Origin: Ricinus communis
Taxonomy: Eukaryota > Streptophyta > Magnoliopsida > Malpighiales > Euphorbiaceae
Assembly (NCBI RefSeq): GCF_019578655.1
Contig: NC_063259.1
Coordinates: 9,846,001 to 9,910,000 of the forward strand
Direction: 5' to 3'
DNA length: 64,000 bases
Every line of letters begins with the position of its first letter. Position 1 is the stretch's first letter. This document shows, piece after piece, positions 24,839 to 39,600 of this stretch. The translations under genes were made by a program, and so were the position numbers. The notes under the pieces were generated by a model. The model saw only the letters and a list, made by a program, of their open reading frames with translations, was not told where the DNA came from and did no database searches.

Positions 24839-27734
24839 CATCACGACCCACTAGTGGGCCGTGGCCAGGGAATGGTTAGGCTTAAGGCCACCGAAACCCG
24901 TAGTAAGCCCTGACACTCACCGATTTAAACAAATCTCATCTCAAATTAATATTATTAAAGCCACAATTTATCTTAATAGTTACACTTTACAAAATTACTT
25001 GGTCTACCGGAAAACTAGGCGAGACCCGAAGCTCGGAAAATTACAACCGATACATTTACTATTACTACTGCGGAGAATCTAAGATTTACCAATTTACATA
25101 CCAAATCAAATACATCACCCGATGATGAAGGAGTCGGGTTACTGAATAAGAGTCGCGAGAGGACTAGCAGTCACGAATCTGAAAAAAAAAACATAAATGG
25201 AGACTGTCAGTCTCGAGAGTGAGTTAAAATCAAATAATCTAGGGACTATTGCTTCTTCTCAGAAAACATAGATTATTCAAATCAGTATATCAAACCATAC
25301 TATAATCATACCCTACTATTTCCTTCACATAAAATATTAATCATTCGAATCAAAATATCAACCATGCACGTAAATACAATCCATATTATAATCATACCAC
25401 AATAAATTAATAAATGAATAAATAAAAATATATTTTTACTTTTACGGGACGAGTGGCTCAGTAGAACCCTAACCCCAAATTCTAACAGCCATTTTGGCTC
25501 TCTTAATCCAATAAGACTGGCGCCCAGAGAGCAAGCTCGATCAGGGTCCTTACCTCCAGCCTGAACACTTGAATTCCAAATAAGCCGGCGCCCAGAGAGC
25601 ATCGCTCGATCAGGGACCTTAACTCCGGCAATCAACTGAACTCAGCCCAGAGAGCAATGCTCGATCAGGGTAAACAAATCCATAATAACCTTATGTCCAT
25701 GATCATTCAGGTGCGCGCGATCACGATGCAACCACCAGGTGGCATGTTCTACGAAAGCCACATTTCCCAAAACGCAATCATCACATTTAATAAATATCAT
25801 TGTTTAATGAAATCATTCAACACATATCGAAATAAAGATTAAAAATTTAGGATAAGGCAACGTGCAATTCGTGTCGATAAAATAATAATATATGTATTAT
25901 TATAACGTTACTAATAATAATATTTATATTATTTTCAATAATTAATAGTCCAGTGAAATTATTTACGTTGCGATACTAATAACCATATTATGCATAAACT
26001 TTCAAAATAGCATATTAAATCAGACTTAGCAATAGTGCAATGATTAAATGACTTTAACTCACAGGATTGGCGACCTCCTAGCTCTGCTCCGGTGCCTCGG
26101 TTGGGCGAGCGAGCCAGAATCGACAATCTAGTCACGGAAAACAATTTATCAAAACGATGAAACAATTACAATAGATCCTAGGTCTAGATTCCTGGGGTAT
26201 TTGTCTAAGAATCTCGACTCGGAGAATTCACTGAAAATCCGTGAACCTCCCTAACACGAACATTACCCCCCGTAAAAACGGGTCCAGGACTGCCGGAAAA
26301 ACACTCCAAATATCCAACAATTTAAACAACGGGAGTCGGGTCCCCAAACTTCACTATTTCCCGACTCTGCCACACAGCACAAAAACACGACTATGGCAGG
26401 CAAACTGACAAACAAATATTTTGACTCACAAAAATCATTAAATACTCAATATAATCCAATAAACACAAATTAAACCAAGAATTCCAAAATTAACGGGCCA
26501 AAGATAATTCTGGGGCGCTCGGTCGCTCGGTCGACTCGCCTCCGTGGAGTCCGATCGGCGATCGAACGCACCATCGGACTCAGCGGCTAGCGATGGCGAT
26601 CCCCGCTTTCGATTTTCCGATCGACACCCGATCATCCGGAGAAATTTACGGACGATCTCGGCCGTCGATTGCAAAGCGAAGCCCGATCGCCACGGACCGG
26701 TGCCATCGCGAAGCTTGAGATGAGGAGAGTCGGGATACATCCTCCGATCATCCATCCTCACGGGAGCTCGCTAGAAAAAGCCCAAAAGCGGCTGCCACCA
26801 TATTCTCTCTCCAGAATCTCCGATTCAAGCCACCCAAAGGAAGCTCTCTCCAAGGGGGTGATCGCCACCGAGATCGTAGGAAGGCCGAAGGCAGTAGACG
26901 CCGGAAGCCGCTGCCACGTCGCGCGATTCGGCTGCCTTTCCGTCAGCGCCGCCCTCGGCAGCCTCCGTCAATCCACCATGGACGTCGGCGCCTCTCTCTC
27001 CTCCCTTTCTTCTTCTTCCTTCTTTCTTTTCTCTCTCCCGATTTCCATTCCCTTCAATACTCGACATTTGACCCCTGAACTTTTCTTATTACAATTTGGT
27101 CCCTCAACTTTCTTAATTACTTACAATTTCATCCTGCGAATTCCAATTTGACCCCCAAACTTCTTTTTAGCCTTTCAATTAAGCCCCTAACTATTTAATT
27201 TGGCCCAAATCCGAATTATTGAAAATACACAATTACAAAAATACCCCCGAGCATATTTATTTACAAAAATACCAAGCTCACAAATTTCCATTAAAACCCC
27301 ATAAAAATAAAATTATACTTTCAATCCTTATTCCAAAATAAATTTCCAATTTAGTCCTAACACACAATTAAATTAAATAATCAAATTCCAACTTAAAATT
27401 TAATACTACTAATCAATTATAATACCAATTTTCCCAAAATTCTTTTATAAAAACATCCTTTATAATTTCTTCCAAAATTTTCCAATATATAATTTTACTT
27501 ATATAAATATGCATTTGGGAAAATTTGAATAGCCAAAATATAATCATTTCTCAAATAATTTACTTATACAATTTCTTAAAATTTCAAATTAATTGCGTAT
27601 AGAAAATAACTCATTTATTTGATTAATATTAAATTTTTCATTAAATCATTTCAAATTAAACCCAATAATAATGAAGCTAAAATTAACTTAAATAAAAACT
27701 CATTATTAAATATATAAAAATTCCGGGTGTTACA
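24839..27734 (-). mobile_element. LTR of the gypsy family, second copy with same left flank
   Basis: Starts near ATCACGACCC (first bases altered from TGTCACG) and ends GGGTGTTACA at 27734. Closely matches 15982-18949, including ATAATAATATATGTATTATT at its centre, but without the polypurine tract afterwards: array sequence follows directly. It therefore has the structure of a solo LTR set in the array. Hairpin repeats lie at about 25518, 25585 and 25645. The right flank GAACT has no clean match at the left, where the sequence looks damaged. Frames at 26438-27151 are LTR core. Confidence 0.88.
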
Positions 27735-28864
27735 GAACTATAAAGCTGGTATATTTATCAATATAAAAAAATAACCTCGTAAAATGTGTATATTTATGAA
27801 TTTGAGAAAAAAACTCTGTAAATGGGATAATTTATCAATGTAAGAAAAAACTTCGTAAAACGTGTATATTTATGAATTTGAGAAAATAGCCCCATAATAG
27901 TGCAAATAAATTAATTTGAGAAAACGACCTCGTAAAAATGGTATATTTATCAACATAGGAAAATAAGCCCGTAAAACGTATATATTTATGAATTTAAGAA
28001 AACAACCCCATAATAGTGATAATAATTTAATATGAGAAAACGACCGAGTAAAAGTGGTATATTTATCAATATCAGAAAATAACCTCGTAAAACGTGTATA
28101 TTTAAAAATTTTAGAAAACAACCCCGTAAATGGGGTATATTTGTCAATATAAGAAAATAATCCCGTAAAACGTGTATATTTATGAATATGAGAAAACAAT
28201 CCCATAATAGCCTAATAATTTAATATGAGAAAACGACTCCGTAAAAGTGTTATATTTATCTATATAAAAAAATAACCTTGTAAAACGTGTATATTTATGA
28301 ATTTGAGAAAACAACCCAATAATAGTGCTAATAATTTAATATGAGAAAACGACCCCATAAAAGTGGTATATTTATTAATATAAGAAAATAACCTCATAAA
28401 GCGTGTGTATTTATGAATTTGAGAATACAACCCATAAATGGAGTATATTTGTCGATATAAGAAATAACCTCATAAAACGTGTATATTAATGAATTTGAGA
28501 AAACAACTCCATAATAGTTCTAATAACTTAATATGAGAAAACGACTCCCGTAAAAATGGTATATTTGCCCATATAAGAAAATAACCTCGTAAAATGTGTA
28601 TATTTATGAGTTTGAGAAAACAACCCCATAATAGTGCTAATAAATTAATATGAGAAAATGACCCCGTAAAAATAGTATATTTATCAATATAAGAACATAA
28701 CCTCGTGAAATGTGTAAATTTATAAATTTGAGAAAACAACCCCGTAAATAGGGTATATTTGTCGATATAAGAAAATAACATCGTAAAATGTGTACATTTA
28801 TGAATTTGAGAAAACAACCCCATAATAGTGCTAATAATTTAATATGAGAAAACAATCCCGTAAT
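27735..28864. repeat. Satellite array block 5
   Basis: Diverged 38-39 bp monomers, mostly the simple three-type pattern. It ends in CCCGTAATAGTG, where the array word and an internal LTR word (GGAAATAGTGAAG) overlap, a microhomology join to the truncated LTR that follows. Confidence 0.93.
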
Positions 28865-30487
28865 AGTGAAGTCTGGGGACTCGACTCCCGTTGTTTGAAT
28901 TATTGGATATTTGAAGTGTTTTTTTGGCAGGTCCTGGACCCATTTTTTAGGGAGGGGGGGTAAATGTCCGTGTTGTAGGGGAGGTTCTGCCAGATTTTCC
29001 GTAGAATTCTTCCGAATCAGGATTCTTAGACAGTCAGTCCTAAGAGTCTAGACCTAGGATTAATGATCGATTGTTTCAGCATTTTGATAAATTATTTTTC
29101 CGTGATTAGATGATCTGTCTGTTCGGCTCGCTCCAACTGAGGCCCCGAAGCAAAGCTAGGAGGTCGCCAAATCAGTGAGTTAAAGTCACTTAATCATTGC
29201 ATTATTGCTAAGTCTGAATTTAATATACTATTTTAGAAATTTATGCGTAATATGATGATTAGTATCGCAATATAAATAATTACACTTGATTATTAATTAT
29301 TGAAAATAATATAATAATTATTATTAGTAACGTTATAATAATACAAATATTATTATTTTTCCACACGAATTGCATGTTGCTTTACCCTAAATTTTTAATC
29401 TTTATTTCAATATGTGTTGAATAATTTCATTAGACAATGATATTTATTAAATGTGATGATTGCGATTTGGGAATGTGGCTTTCGTAAAACATGCCACCTG
29501 ATGGGTTACATCAGGACCGCGTGCGCACCGGTAATGATCATGGACAGGTAATAAGATTATTATGAGCTTTGCCCTGGTCGAGCATGGCTCTTTGGGCTGA
29601 TTTAAGTAAATTGCCGGAGGTAAGGTCCCTGGTCGAGCATTGCTCTCTGGGCGCCGAATAAGAGAGCTGAAAGGCTTAGGCAGATAGTGAATATTAAGTG
29701 ACCGGACTCGAGTCAAGGACCCTGGTCAAGCTTCGCTCTCTGGGCATCAGTCCTATTCGAATGAAATGCCGGAGTAAAGGTCCCTGGTCGAGCATTGCTC
29801 TTTAGGTACCGGCTTATTTGGATACTTAAGTGACCAGACTGGAGGTAAGGTCCCTGGTCGAGCATTGCTCTCTGGGCACCAGTCTTATTGGATTAAGAGA
29901 GCCAAAAGGCTACTAGAATTTAGGGTTAGGGTTCTACTGAGCCACTCGTCCCGTAAAAGTAAAATATATTTTTATTTATTTATTATGGTATGATTATAGT
30001 ATGATTGGTATTTATGTGTATGGTTGATATACTGATTCGAATAATCTATATTTTCTGTGAAGAATGCAATAGTCCCCAGATTATTTGATTTTAGCTCACT
30101 CTCGAGACTGACAGTCTCCATTTACTGTTTTTCAGATTCGTGAATGTTAGTCTTCCCGCGAGTCTTACTCAGTAACCCGACTTCTTCATCATCGGGTGGT
30201 GTATTCGAGTTGGTATGTTAAATTGTAAAAATCTTAGATTCTCCGCAGTAGTAATAGTAGAGGTATCAGTGGTAATTTTCTGAGTTTCGGGTCTCGCCTA
30301 ATTTTTTCTGGCAGACCGAAGTAAATATGTAAAATGTAACTATTAAGATTATTTGTGGCTTTAATAATATTAATTTGAGATGAGATTTGATTGAGTTAGT
30401 GAGTGTCAGGCTTACTACGGGATTCGGTGGCCTTAAGCCTACCTATTTCCTAGTGCCGGTCACGGGTCCACAGAGTGGGTCGTGACA
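28865..30487 (+). mobile_element. 5'-truncated plus-strand LTR of a related subfamily
   Basis: Begins inside the LTR at TAGTGAAGTCTGGGG and ends cleanly at GTGGGTCGTGACA. It contains the GGTCCTGGACC box, the CCTAGGATTAATGAT box and GGCCTTAAGCCTACC. It differs from the other LTRs in carrying five, not three, hairpin repeats. The left ~1.3 kb of the LTR is missing, joined at a short microhomology. Confidence 0.88.
29570..29890 (+). repeat. Five-copy TGGTCGAGCATTGCTCTCTGGG repeat region in LTR
   Basis: CCCTGGTCGAGCATTGCTCT or close variants occur near 29572, 29629, 29730, 29786 and 29850, most preceded by GGAGGTAAGGTC-like sequence. The core is a short inverted repeat. The copy-number change relative to the three-copy LTRs shows active expansion of this cassette. 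Confidence 0.8.
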
Positions 30488-30584
30488 ACAACCCCGTAAA
30501 TGGGGTATATTTATCGATATAAGAAAATAACCTTGTAAAACGTGTATATTTATGAATTTGAGAAAACAACCCCATAATAGTACT
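30488..30584. repeat. Satellite array block 6 (short)
   Basis: About two and a half monomers between an LTR end and a hAT start. Nearly identical to 3619-3715, the left flank of the intact hAT copy, which shows the two hAT copies share one insertion event. Confidence 0.9.
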
Positions 30585-31299
30585 TAGGGCTGAGCATGTA
30601 TCTCGGTGATTCCCGCCCAAACCGTATAACCATACCGAAAAATACCAGAACTGAGATAACCAAAATTTTTTATAACCGAATTGAGTCCGAGATTTTTTCT
30701 ATTACGTTATCTTCTTTGGTTCTTTAGTAAAAGCATTTCCATAATAGTACAGAACCTATCAAGTATTGTATTGATCCGGACCAAACTGTAGAACCCAATT
30801 TTTTACATATATTTATTAATAATTATTTATATTATATAAATAATACCTATTAAAAATAACTATAATGTTATAAAATACTTTATACTCTATAAAAAAAATA
30901 TTTTATATTTATCATTTTATATAATTCAAGCAAGTATTATCGAAATAAAAAAATACTACATATTAAAAATAACTATAATATAATATACTTTATACTCTAT
31001 AAAAAAAATATAAGTTATATATTAATATATCATATTGTATACTGATAGTAATATACATACTCTAACACTAAATTTATAATTTACTATCTACTAACTTTAC
31101 TGTAATATCTTTTCTTACCACATATTACAAGCATACACCTAACAATTTGAACACACCCTCTTCCTCTTTAGAATACACCGCCATACCTCCCATTTTGAAA
31201 TTCAGAAAGACAAAATCCCTAAGGCAAATTTCTAAATAGAAAATCAAAAGGAAGAAGGAAGAAATTCGCTCGCGTAGACGTCTTCCTCTTTAGAACACA
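30585..31299. mobile_element. Half copy of the non-autonomous hAT transposon
   Basis: Starts TAGGGCTGAGCATG after ATAGTACT and follows 3716-4430 closely to TCTTCCTCTTTAGAACACA, then drops into satellite. The right half, its terminal repeat and the right target-site duplication are gone. The break falls at the beginning of the second 122-bp internal repeat. Confidence 0.92.
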
Positions 31300-34008
31300 A
31301 TTTAATTTGAGAAAATGATTTCGTAAAAGTGGTATATTTGTCAATATAAGAAAATAACCCCGTAAAATGTGTACACTTATGAATCTGAGAAAATAACCCC
31401 GTAAAACTAGTGTAATTGCGAGTCTGAGAAAACAGCCTCGTAGAAGGGGTAAATTTTTTAATATGAGAAAACAACCTTGTAATACGGAGATATTTATCAA
31501 TCGGAGAAAATAACCCCGTAATTTTGGTATATTTATGAGTATGAGAAAACAACCCCTTAAATGGGTTAATTTTATAATATGAGAAAGCAACCACGTAAAT
31601 GGGGTATATTTGTCGATATAAGAAAATAACCCGGTAAAACGCGTATATTTGTTGGGATAAGAAAATAATCCCGTAAAACGTATAAATATATGAATTTCAC
31701 AAAAGAACTCCATAATATTGCTAATAATTTAATATGAGAAAACGATTAAGTAAAAGTGGTATATTTGTCAATATAAGAAAATAACCCCGTAAAATGTTTA
31801 TATTTATGAATCTGAGAAACAACCCCGTAAAACTAGTGACATTGCGAGTATGAGAAAACAGCTTAGTAGAAAGGGTAAATTTTTAAATATGAGAAAACAA
31901 GCCCAAAAATATGAGAATATTTATCAATCGGACAAAAATTACCTTGTAATTTTGGTATATTTGTGAGTATGAGAAAATAACCCCTTCAATGGGACAATTT
32001 TATAATATTTGAAAACAACACCGTAAAAGGGGTGTATTTATCGATATAAGAAAATAAATTCGTAAAACTTGCATATTTAAGAATTTGAGAAAACAACCGC
32101 ATAATAGTGCTAATAATTTAATATGAGAAAACAATCCCGTAAAAGTGGTATATTTATCAATATAAGAAAATAACCCCGTATAACGTGTATATTTATGAAT
32201 CTGAGAAAAAACCCAACAAAAGTAGTGTAATTGCGAGTCTGAGAAAACAGCCTCCTAGAAGGGGTAAATTTTTAATTTTAGAAAACAACCTCGTAATACG
32301 AGGATATTTATAAATCAGAGAAAACAACCCCGTAATTTTGGTATATTTGTGAGTATGAGAAAACAACCCTGTAATTTTGGTATATTTGTGAGTATGAGAA
32401 AAGAACCCCGTAATTTTGGTATACTTTTGAATATGAGAAAACAACCCATTAAATGGGATAATTTTGTAATATGAGAAAACAACACCATAAAAGGGGTATA
32501 TTTGTCGAAATAAGATAATAACCCCGTAAAAAGGTGTATATTTATGAATTTGTGAAAACAACCCCATAATCGTGCTAATAATTTAATTTGAGAAAATGAC
32601 AACGTAATAGTGGTATATTTATGAATATAAGAAAATAACCTCGTAAATCGTGTATATTTCTGAATTTGAGAAAAGAATCCCGTAAATGGGGTATGTTTGT
32701 CGATATAAGAAAATAACCTCGTAAAACGTGTATATTTGTGAATTTGAGAAAACAGCCCCATAGTAAAAGTGGTATATTTATTAATATAAGAAAACAAGCC
32801 TGTAAAACGTGTATATTCATGAATTTAACAAAACAACCCCATAATAGTGATAATAATTTAATATGAGAAAACGACTGCGTAAAAGCGGTATATTATTAAT
32901 ATCAAAAAATAATTTCGTAAAACGTGTATATTTGAGAATTTTAGAAAACAACCCCGTAAATGGGGTATATTTGTTAATATAAGAAAATAACCCTGTAAAA
33001 TGTGTATATTTATGAATTTGAGAAAACAACCCATAATAGTGTTAATAATTTAATATGAGAAAACGACATTGTAATATTGGTATATTTATCAATATAAGAA
33101 AATAACCTCGTAAAACATGTATATTTCTGAATTCGAGAAAACAACCCCGTAAATGGGGTATATTTGTCGATATAAGAAAATAACCTCGTAAAACATGTAT
33201 ATTTATGAATTTGAGAAAATAGCCCCATAATAGTGCAAATAAATTAATATGAGAAAACGACCTCGTAAAAGTGGTATATTTATCAATATAAAAAAATAAG
33301 CCCGTAAAACATGTAGATTCATGAATTTAGCAAAACAACCCCATAATAGTGATAATAATTTAATTTGAGAAAATGACCGCCTAAAAACGGTATATTTATC
33401 AATATCAGAAAATAACCTCGTAAAACGTGTATATTTAAGAAGTTTAGAAAACAACCCCGTAAATGGGGTATACTTGTCCATATAAGAAAATAACACCATA
33501 AAACGTGTATATTTATGAATTTGAGAAAACAACCCCATAATAGTGCTAATAATTTAATATGAGAAAACGATTCCGTAAAAGTGTTATATTTATCAATATA
33601 AGAAAATAACCCCGTAAAATGTGTATATTTATGAAACTGAGAAAAAATCCCGTAAAAGTAGTGTAATTGCAAGTCTGAGAAAACAGCCTCCTAGAAGGAG
33701 TAAATTTTTTAATTTGAGAAAACAACCCCGTAATTTTGGTATATTTGTGAGTATGAGAAAACAACTCCTTCCACGGGTTAATTTTATAATATGAGAAAAC
33801 AACACCCTAAAAGGGGCATATTTATTGATATAATAAAATAACCCCGTAAAACTTGCATATTTATGAATTTGGGAATACAACCCCATAATAGTGCTAATAG
33901 TTTAATATTCGAAAACGACCTCGTAAAATTGGTATATTTATCAATATAATAAAATACCCCGTAAAACGTGTATATTTATGAATTTGGAAAAATAACCCCG
34001 TAAAAGTA

Positions 34009-36651
34009 GTGTAATTGCGAGTATGAGAGAACAGCCTCGTAGAAGGGGTAAATTTTTTAATATGAGAAAATAAACCCGTTATATGTGAATATTTATCAAT
34101 CAGATAAAATAACCCCGTAATTTTGGTATATTTGTGAGAATGAGAAAACAACCCCTTAAATGGGTTAATTTTATAATATGATAAAACAACCACGTAAAAA
34201 TAGTATATATGTCGATATAAGAAAATAACCCCGTAAAACGTGTATATTTAAGAATTTTAGAAAACAACCCCGTAAATGGAGTATATTTGTCGATAAAAGA
34301 AAATAATCCCGTAAAACATGTATATTTATGAATATAAGAAAACAACCCCATAATAGTGCTAATAATTTAATATGAGAAAACGATTCCGTAAAAATAGTAT
34401 ATTTATTAATATAAGGAAACAACCCCGTAAAATGTGTATATTTATAAATTTGAGCAAACAACCCTATAACAGTGCTAATAATTTAATATGATAAAACAAC
34501 TCCGTAAAAGTGGTATATTTATAAATATAAGAAAATAACCTCGTAAAATGTGTATATTTATATATTTGAGAAAACAATCCCGTAAAAGTAGTGTAATTGC
34601 GAGTTTGAGAAAACAGCCTCGTTGAAGGTGTAAATTTTTTAATATGCGGAAACAACCCCGTAATACGGAAATATTTATCTATTGGAGAAAATAATCCTAT
34701 AATTTTGGTATATTTGTGACTATAAGAAAACAACCGCTTCAATAGGTTAATTTTATAATATGAGAAAACAACACCGTAAAAGGAGTATATTTATTGATAT
34801 AAGAAAATAACCCTGAAAACTAGCATATTTATGAATTTGAGAAAACAATCCTATAATAGTGCTAGTGATTTAATATGAGAAAGCGACCCCGTAAAAGTGG
34901 TATATTTATCAGTATAAGGATATAACCCCGTAAAGCGTGTATATTTATGAATCTGAGAAAACAACGCCGTAAAAGTAGTGTAATTGCGAGTCTGAGAAAA
35001 CAGTCTCGTAGAAGGGGTAAATTTTTTAATATGAGAAAACAACCCCGTAATACGGGCATATTTACCAATCGAAGGAAATAACCCCGTAATTTTGGTATAG
35101 TTGTGAGTATGAGAAAACAACCCCATAAATGGATTAATTTCATAATATGAGAAAACAACCCCGTAAAAGGGGTATATTTGTCGATATAAGAAAATAACCC
35201 CGTAAAACGTGTATACTTATGAATTTGAGAAAACAACCCCATAATAGTACTCATAATTTATTATGAGAAAACAATCTCGTAAAACTCGTATATTTATCAA
35301 TATAAGAAAATAACCTCGTAAAACGTGTATATTTATGAATTTGAGAAAACAACCCCATTAATAGGGTACATTTGTCAATATAAAAAAATAACCTTGTAAA
35401 ATGTGTATATTTATGAATTTGAGAAAACAGCTCCATAATAGTGCTAATAATTTATTATGAGAAAACGATATCGTAAAAGTGGTATATTTTTCAATATAAG
35501 AAAATAACCCCGTAAAATGTGTATATTTATGAATATGTGAAAACAACCCCGTAAAACTAGTGTAATTGCGAGCCTGATAAAACACCCTCGTGGAAGTGGT
35601 GAATTTTTTGTTATGAGAAAATAATCCCTTAATACTGGAATATTTATCAATCGGAGAAAATAACCTTGTAATTTTAGTATATTTGTGAGTATGAGAAAAC
35701 AACCCCTTAAATGGGTTAATTTTATAATATGAGAAAACAACCCCGTAAGAGGGGTATATTTGTCGAAATAAGAAAATAATCCCGTAAAACGTGCATGCTT
35801 ATGAATTTGAGAGAACAACCCTATAATAGTGCTCATACTTTAATATGAGAAAACGATCCCGTAAGAGTGGTATATTTGTCAATATAAGAAAATAACCACG
35901 TAAAACTTGTATATTTATGAATCTGAGAAAACAACCCGGTAAAACTAGTGTACATTCGAGTCTGAGAAAACAATCTTATAGAAGGGGTAAATTTTTTAAT
36001 ATGGGAACACAACCCTGTAATACGGGGTTATTTATCAATCGGAGAAAACAACCCAGTAAATGGGGTGTATTTGTCGATATAAGAAAATAACCGCGTAAAA
36101 TATGTATATTTATGAATTTGAGAAAACAGCTCCATAATAGTACTAATAATTTAATATGAGAAAACGATATCGTAAAAGTGGTATATTTGTCAATATAAGA
36201 AAATAACCCCGTAAAATGTGTATATTTATGGATTTGAGAAAATAACCCCGTAAAACTAGTGTAATTGCGAGTCTGAGAAAACAGGTTTGTAGAAGGGGTA
36301 AACTTTTTAATATGAGAAAACAACCCCTTAATACGGGAATATTTATCAATCAGAGAAAATTACCTTGTAATTTTGGTATATTTGTGAGTATGAGAAAACA
36401 GCCCCTTTAATGGGTTAATTTTATAATATCAGAAAACAACACCGTAAAATTATCGATATAAGGAAATAACCCCGTAAAACTTGCATATTTATGAATTTGA
36501 GAAAGCAACCCATAATAGTGCCAATAATTTAATATGAGAAACCGACCGCATAAAAGTGGTATATATATATCAATATAAAAAAATAACCCCATAAAATGTG
36601 TATATTTATGAATATGAGAAAACAACCTTGTAAAATTAGTGTAATTGCGAG
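34009..36651. repeat. Higher-order repeat units of ~388 and ~582 bp
   Basis: The GTGTAATTGCGAG monomer (or its variant) starts at 34009, 34591, 34978, 35560, 35948, 36259 and 36639. Spacings are 582, 387, 582, 388, 311 and 380 bp, i.e. about 15, 10, 15, 10, 8 and 10 monomers. The alternation of 582 and 387 suggests a further unit near 970 bp. Confidence 0.82.
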
Positions 36652-39600
36652 TTTGAGAAAATAGTCTCGTAGAAGTCGTAATTTTTTTAATATGCGAAAA
36701 CAACCCCGTAATTCGAGGATATTTATAAATTAGAGAAAATAACCCCGTAATTTTGGTATGTTTGTGAGTATGAGAAAACAACCCTTATATGGGTTAATTT
36801 TATAATATGAGAAAACAACCACGTAAAAGGGGTATATCTGTCGATATAAGAAAATAACCTCGTAAAACGTGTATTTATGAATTTGAGAAAATAACCCCAT
36901 AATAGTGCTAATAATTTAATATGAGAAGACAACCTCGTAATAGTGGTATATTTATCAATATAAGAAAATAACTTTGAAAACGTGTATATTTATGTATTTG
37001 AGAAAATAACCCCGTAAATGGGTTATATTTGTAAAATAACCTCGTAAAACATATATATTTATGAATTTGAGAAAACAGCCCCACATTAGTGCATATAATT
37101 TAGTATGAGAAAACGACCCCGTAAAAGTGGTATATTTATCAATATAAGAAAAGAACCCTGTAGAACATGTATATTTATGAATTTTGAGAAAACAACCCCA
37201 TAATAGTGCTAATAATTTAATATGAGAAAATGACCCCGTAAAAATGGTATATTTATCAATATCAGAAAGTAACCCCGTAAAACGTGTATATTTATGAGCT
37301 TGAAAAAACAGCCCCATAATAGTGCTAATGATTTAATATGAGAAAACAACCAAGTAAAACTAGTATATTTATCAATATAAGAAAATAACCTCGTAAAACG
37401 TGTATATTTATGAATTTGAGAAAAGAACCCCGTAAATAGGGTATATTTGTCGATATAAAAAAATAACCTCGTGAAATGTGTATATTTATGAATTTGAGAA
37501 AACAGATCAATAATAGTGCTAATAATTTAATATGCGAAAATGATCTTGTAAAAGTGGTATATTTGTCAATATTAGAAAATAACCCCGTAAAACGTGTATA
37601 TTTATGAATCTGAGAAAACAAACCCATAAAACTAGTGTAATTGCGAGTCTGAGAAAACAACCTCGTAGAAGGGGTAAATTTTTAATATGAGAAAACAATT
37701 CCGTAATAATGGAATATTTATCAATTGGAGAAAATAACCTCGTGATTTTGGTATATTTGTGAGTATGAGAAAACAACCCCTGAAATGGGTTGATTTTATA
37801 ATATGATAAAACAACTATGTAAAAATGATATATTTGTCGATATAAGAAAATAACCTCGTAAAAATGTGTATATTTAAGAATTTTAGAAAATAACCCCGTA
37901 AATGGGGTATATTTATCGATATAAGAAAATAACCCCGTAAAACGTGTATAGTTATGAATTTAAGAAAACAACCCCATAATAGTGCTAATAATTTAATATG
38001 AGAAAACGATTCCGTGAAAGTGGTATATTTATTAATATAAGAGAACGACCCCGTAAAACGTGTAATTTTATGAATTTGAGAAAACAACCTCATAATAGTG
38101 CTAATAATTTAATATGAGAAAACGACCCCGTAAAAGTATATTTATCAATATAAGAAAATAACATCGTAAAGCGTGCATGTTTATGAATTTGAGAAAACAA
38201 CCCTGTAAATGGGGTATATTTACCGATATAAGAATATAACCTCGTAAAACATGTATATTTATGAATTTGAGAAATCAGCTCCATAATAGTGCTAGTAATT
38301 TAATATGAGAAAACGATCTCGTAAAAGTGGTATATTTGTCAATAAAAGAAAATAACCCCATAAAATGTGTATATTTATGAATTTGAGAAAACATCCCCAT
38401 ACAACTAATGTAATTGCGAGTCTGAGAAAATAGGTTCGTAGATGGGGTAAATTTTTTAATATGAGAAAAAACCCCTTAATACGGGAATATTTATCAATCA
38501 GAGAAAATAACGCTGTAATTTTGGTATATTTCTGAGTATGAGAAAACAGCCCCTTCAATGGGTTAATTTTATAATATGAAAAAACAACACCGTAAACTGG
38601 GTATATTTATCAATATAAGAAAATAACCCTGTAAAATGTGTATATTTATGAATCTGAGAAACAACCCCGTAAAAGTAGTGTAATTGCGAGTTTGAGAAAA
38701 CAGCCTCGTAGAAGGGGTAAATTTTTTAATATGAGAAAACAACCCCGCAATACGGGTATATTTATCAATCGGAAAAGATAACCCCGTAATTTTGGTATAT
38801 TTATGAGTATGAGAAAATTACCCCTTTAATAGGTTAATTTTATAATATGAGAAAACAACCACGTAAAAGGGGTATATATGTCGATATAAGAAAATAACTC
38901 CGTAAAATGTGTATATTTATGAATTTGAGAAAACAACCCCATAATAGTGCTAATAATTTAATGTGAGAAAAGAACCCGTAAAACTGGTATATTTATCATA
39001 TAAGAAAATAACCTCGTAAACGTGTATTTATGAATTTGAGAAAACAACCCCGTAAATGGGATATATTTGTCCATATAACAAAATAACCTCATAAAACGTG
39101 CATATTTATGAATTTGAGAAAGTAGCTCCATGATAGTGCTAGTAATTTAATATGAGAAAATGATCTCGTAAAAGTGGTATATTTGCCAATATAAAAGAAT
39201 AACCCCGTTATATTGCTAATAATTTAATGTGAGATAACGACGTCGTAAAAGTTGTATATTTGTCAATATAAGAGAATAACCCCGTAAGATGTGTATATTT
39301 ATGAATCTGAGAAAACAAACTCGTAAAACTAGTGTAATTGCGAGTATGAGAAAACAACTTTATAATGTGAGAAAACAACCCCGTAAAGGGGTATATTTGT
39401 CAAAATAAGAAAATAACCCCGCAAAACATTTATTTTTAAGAATTTAAGATTACAACTCCATAATAGTGATAATAATTTAATGTGAGAAAACGAACACGTA
39501 AAAGTGGTATATTTATCAATATAAGAAAATAATCCCGTAAAACGTATATATTTATGAATTTGAGAAGACAACCCCGTAAAACTAGTGCAATTGCGAGTCT

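Noticed and set aside
24861..25082. 73-codon plus-strand frame in an LTR end
   Set aside because: Lies across LTR terminal sequence shared with 9720-9960 and 16010-16230, where the frame is not kept.
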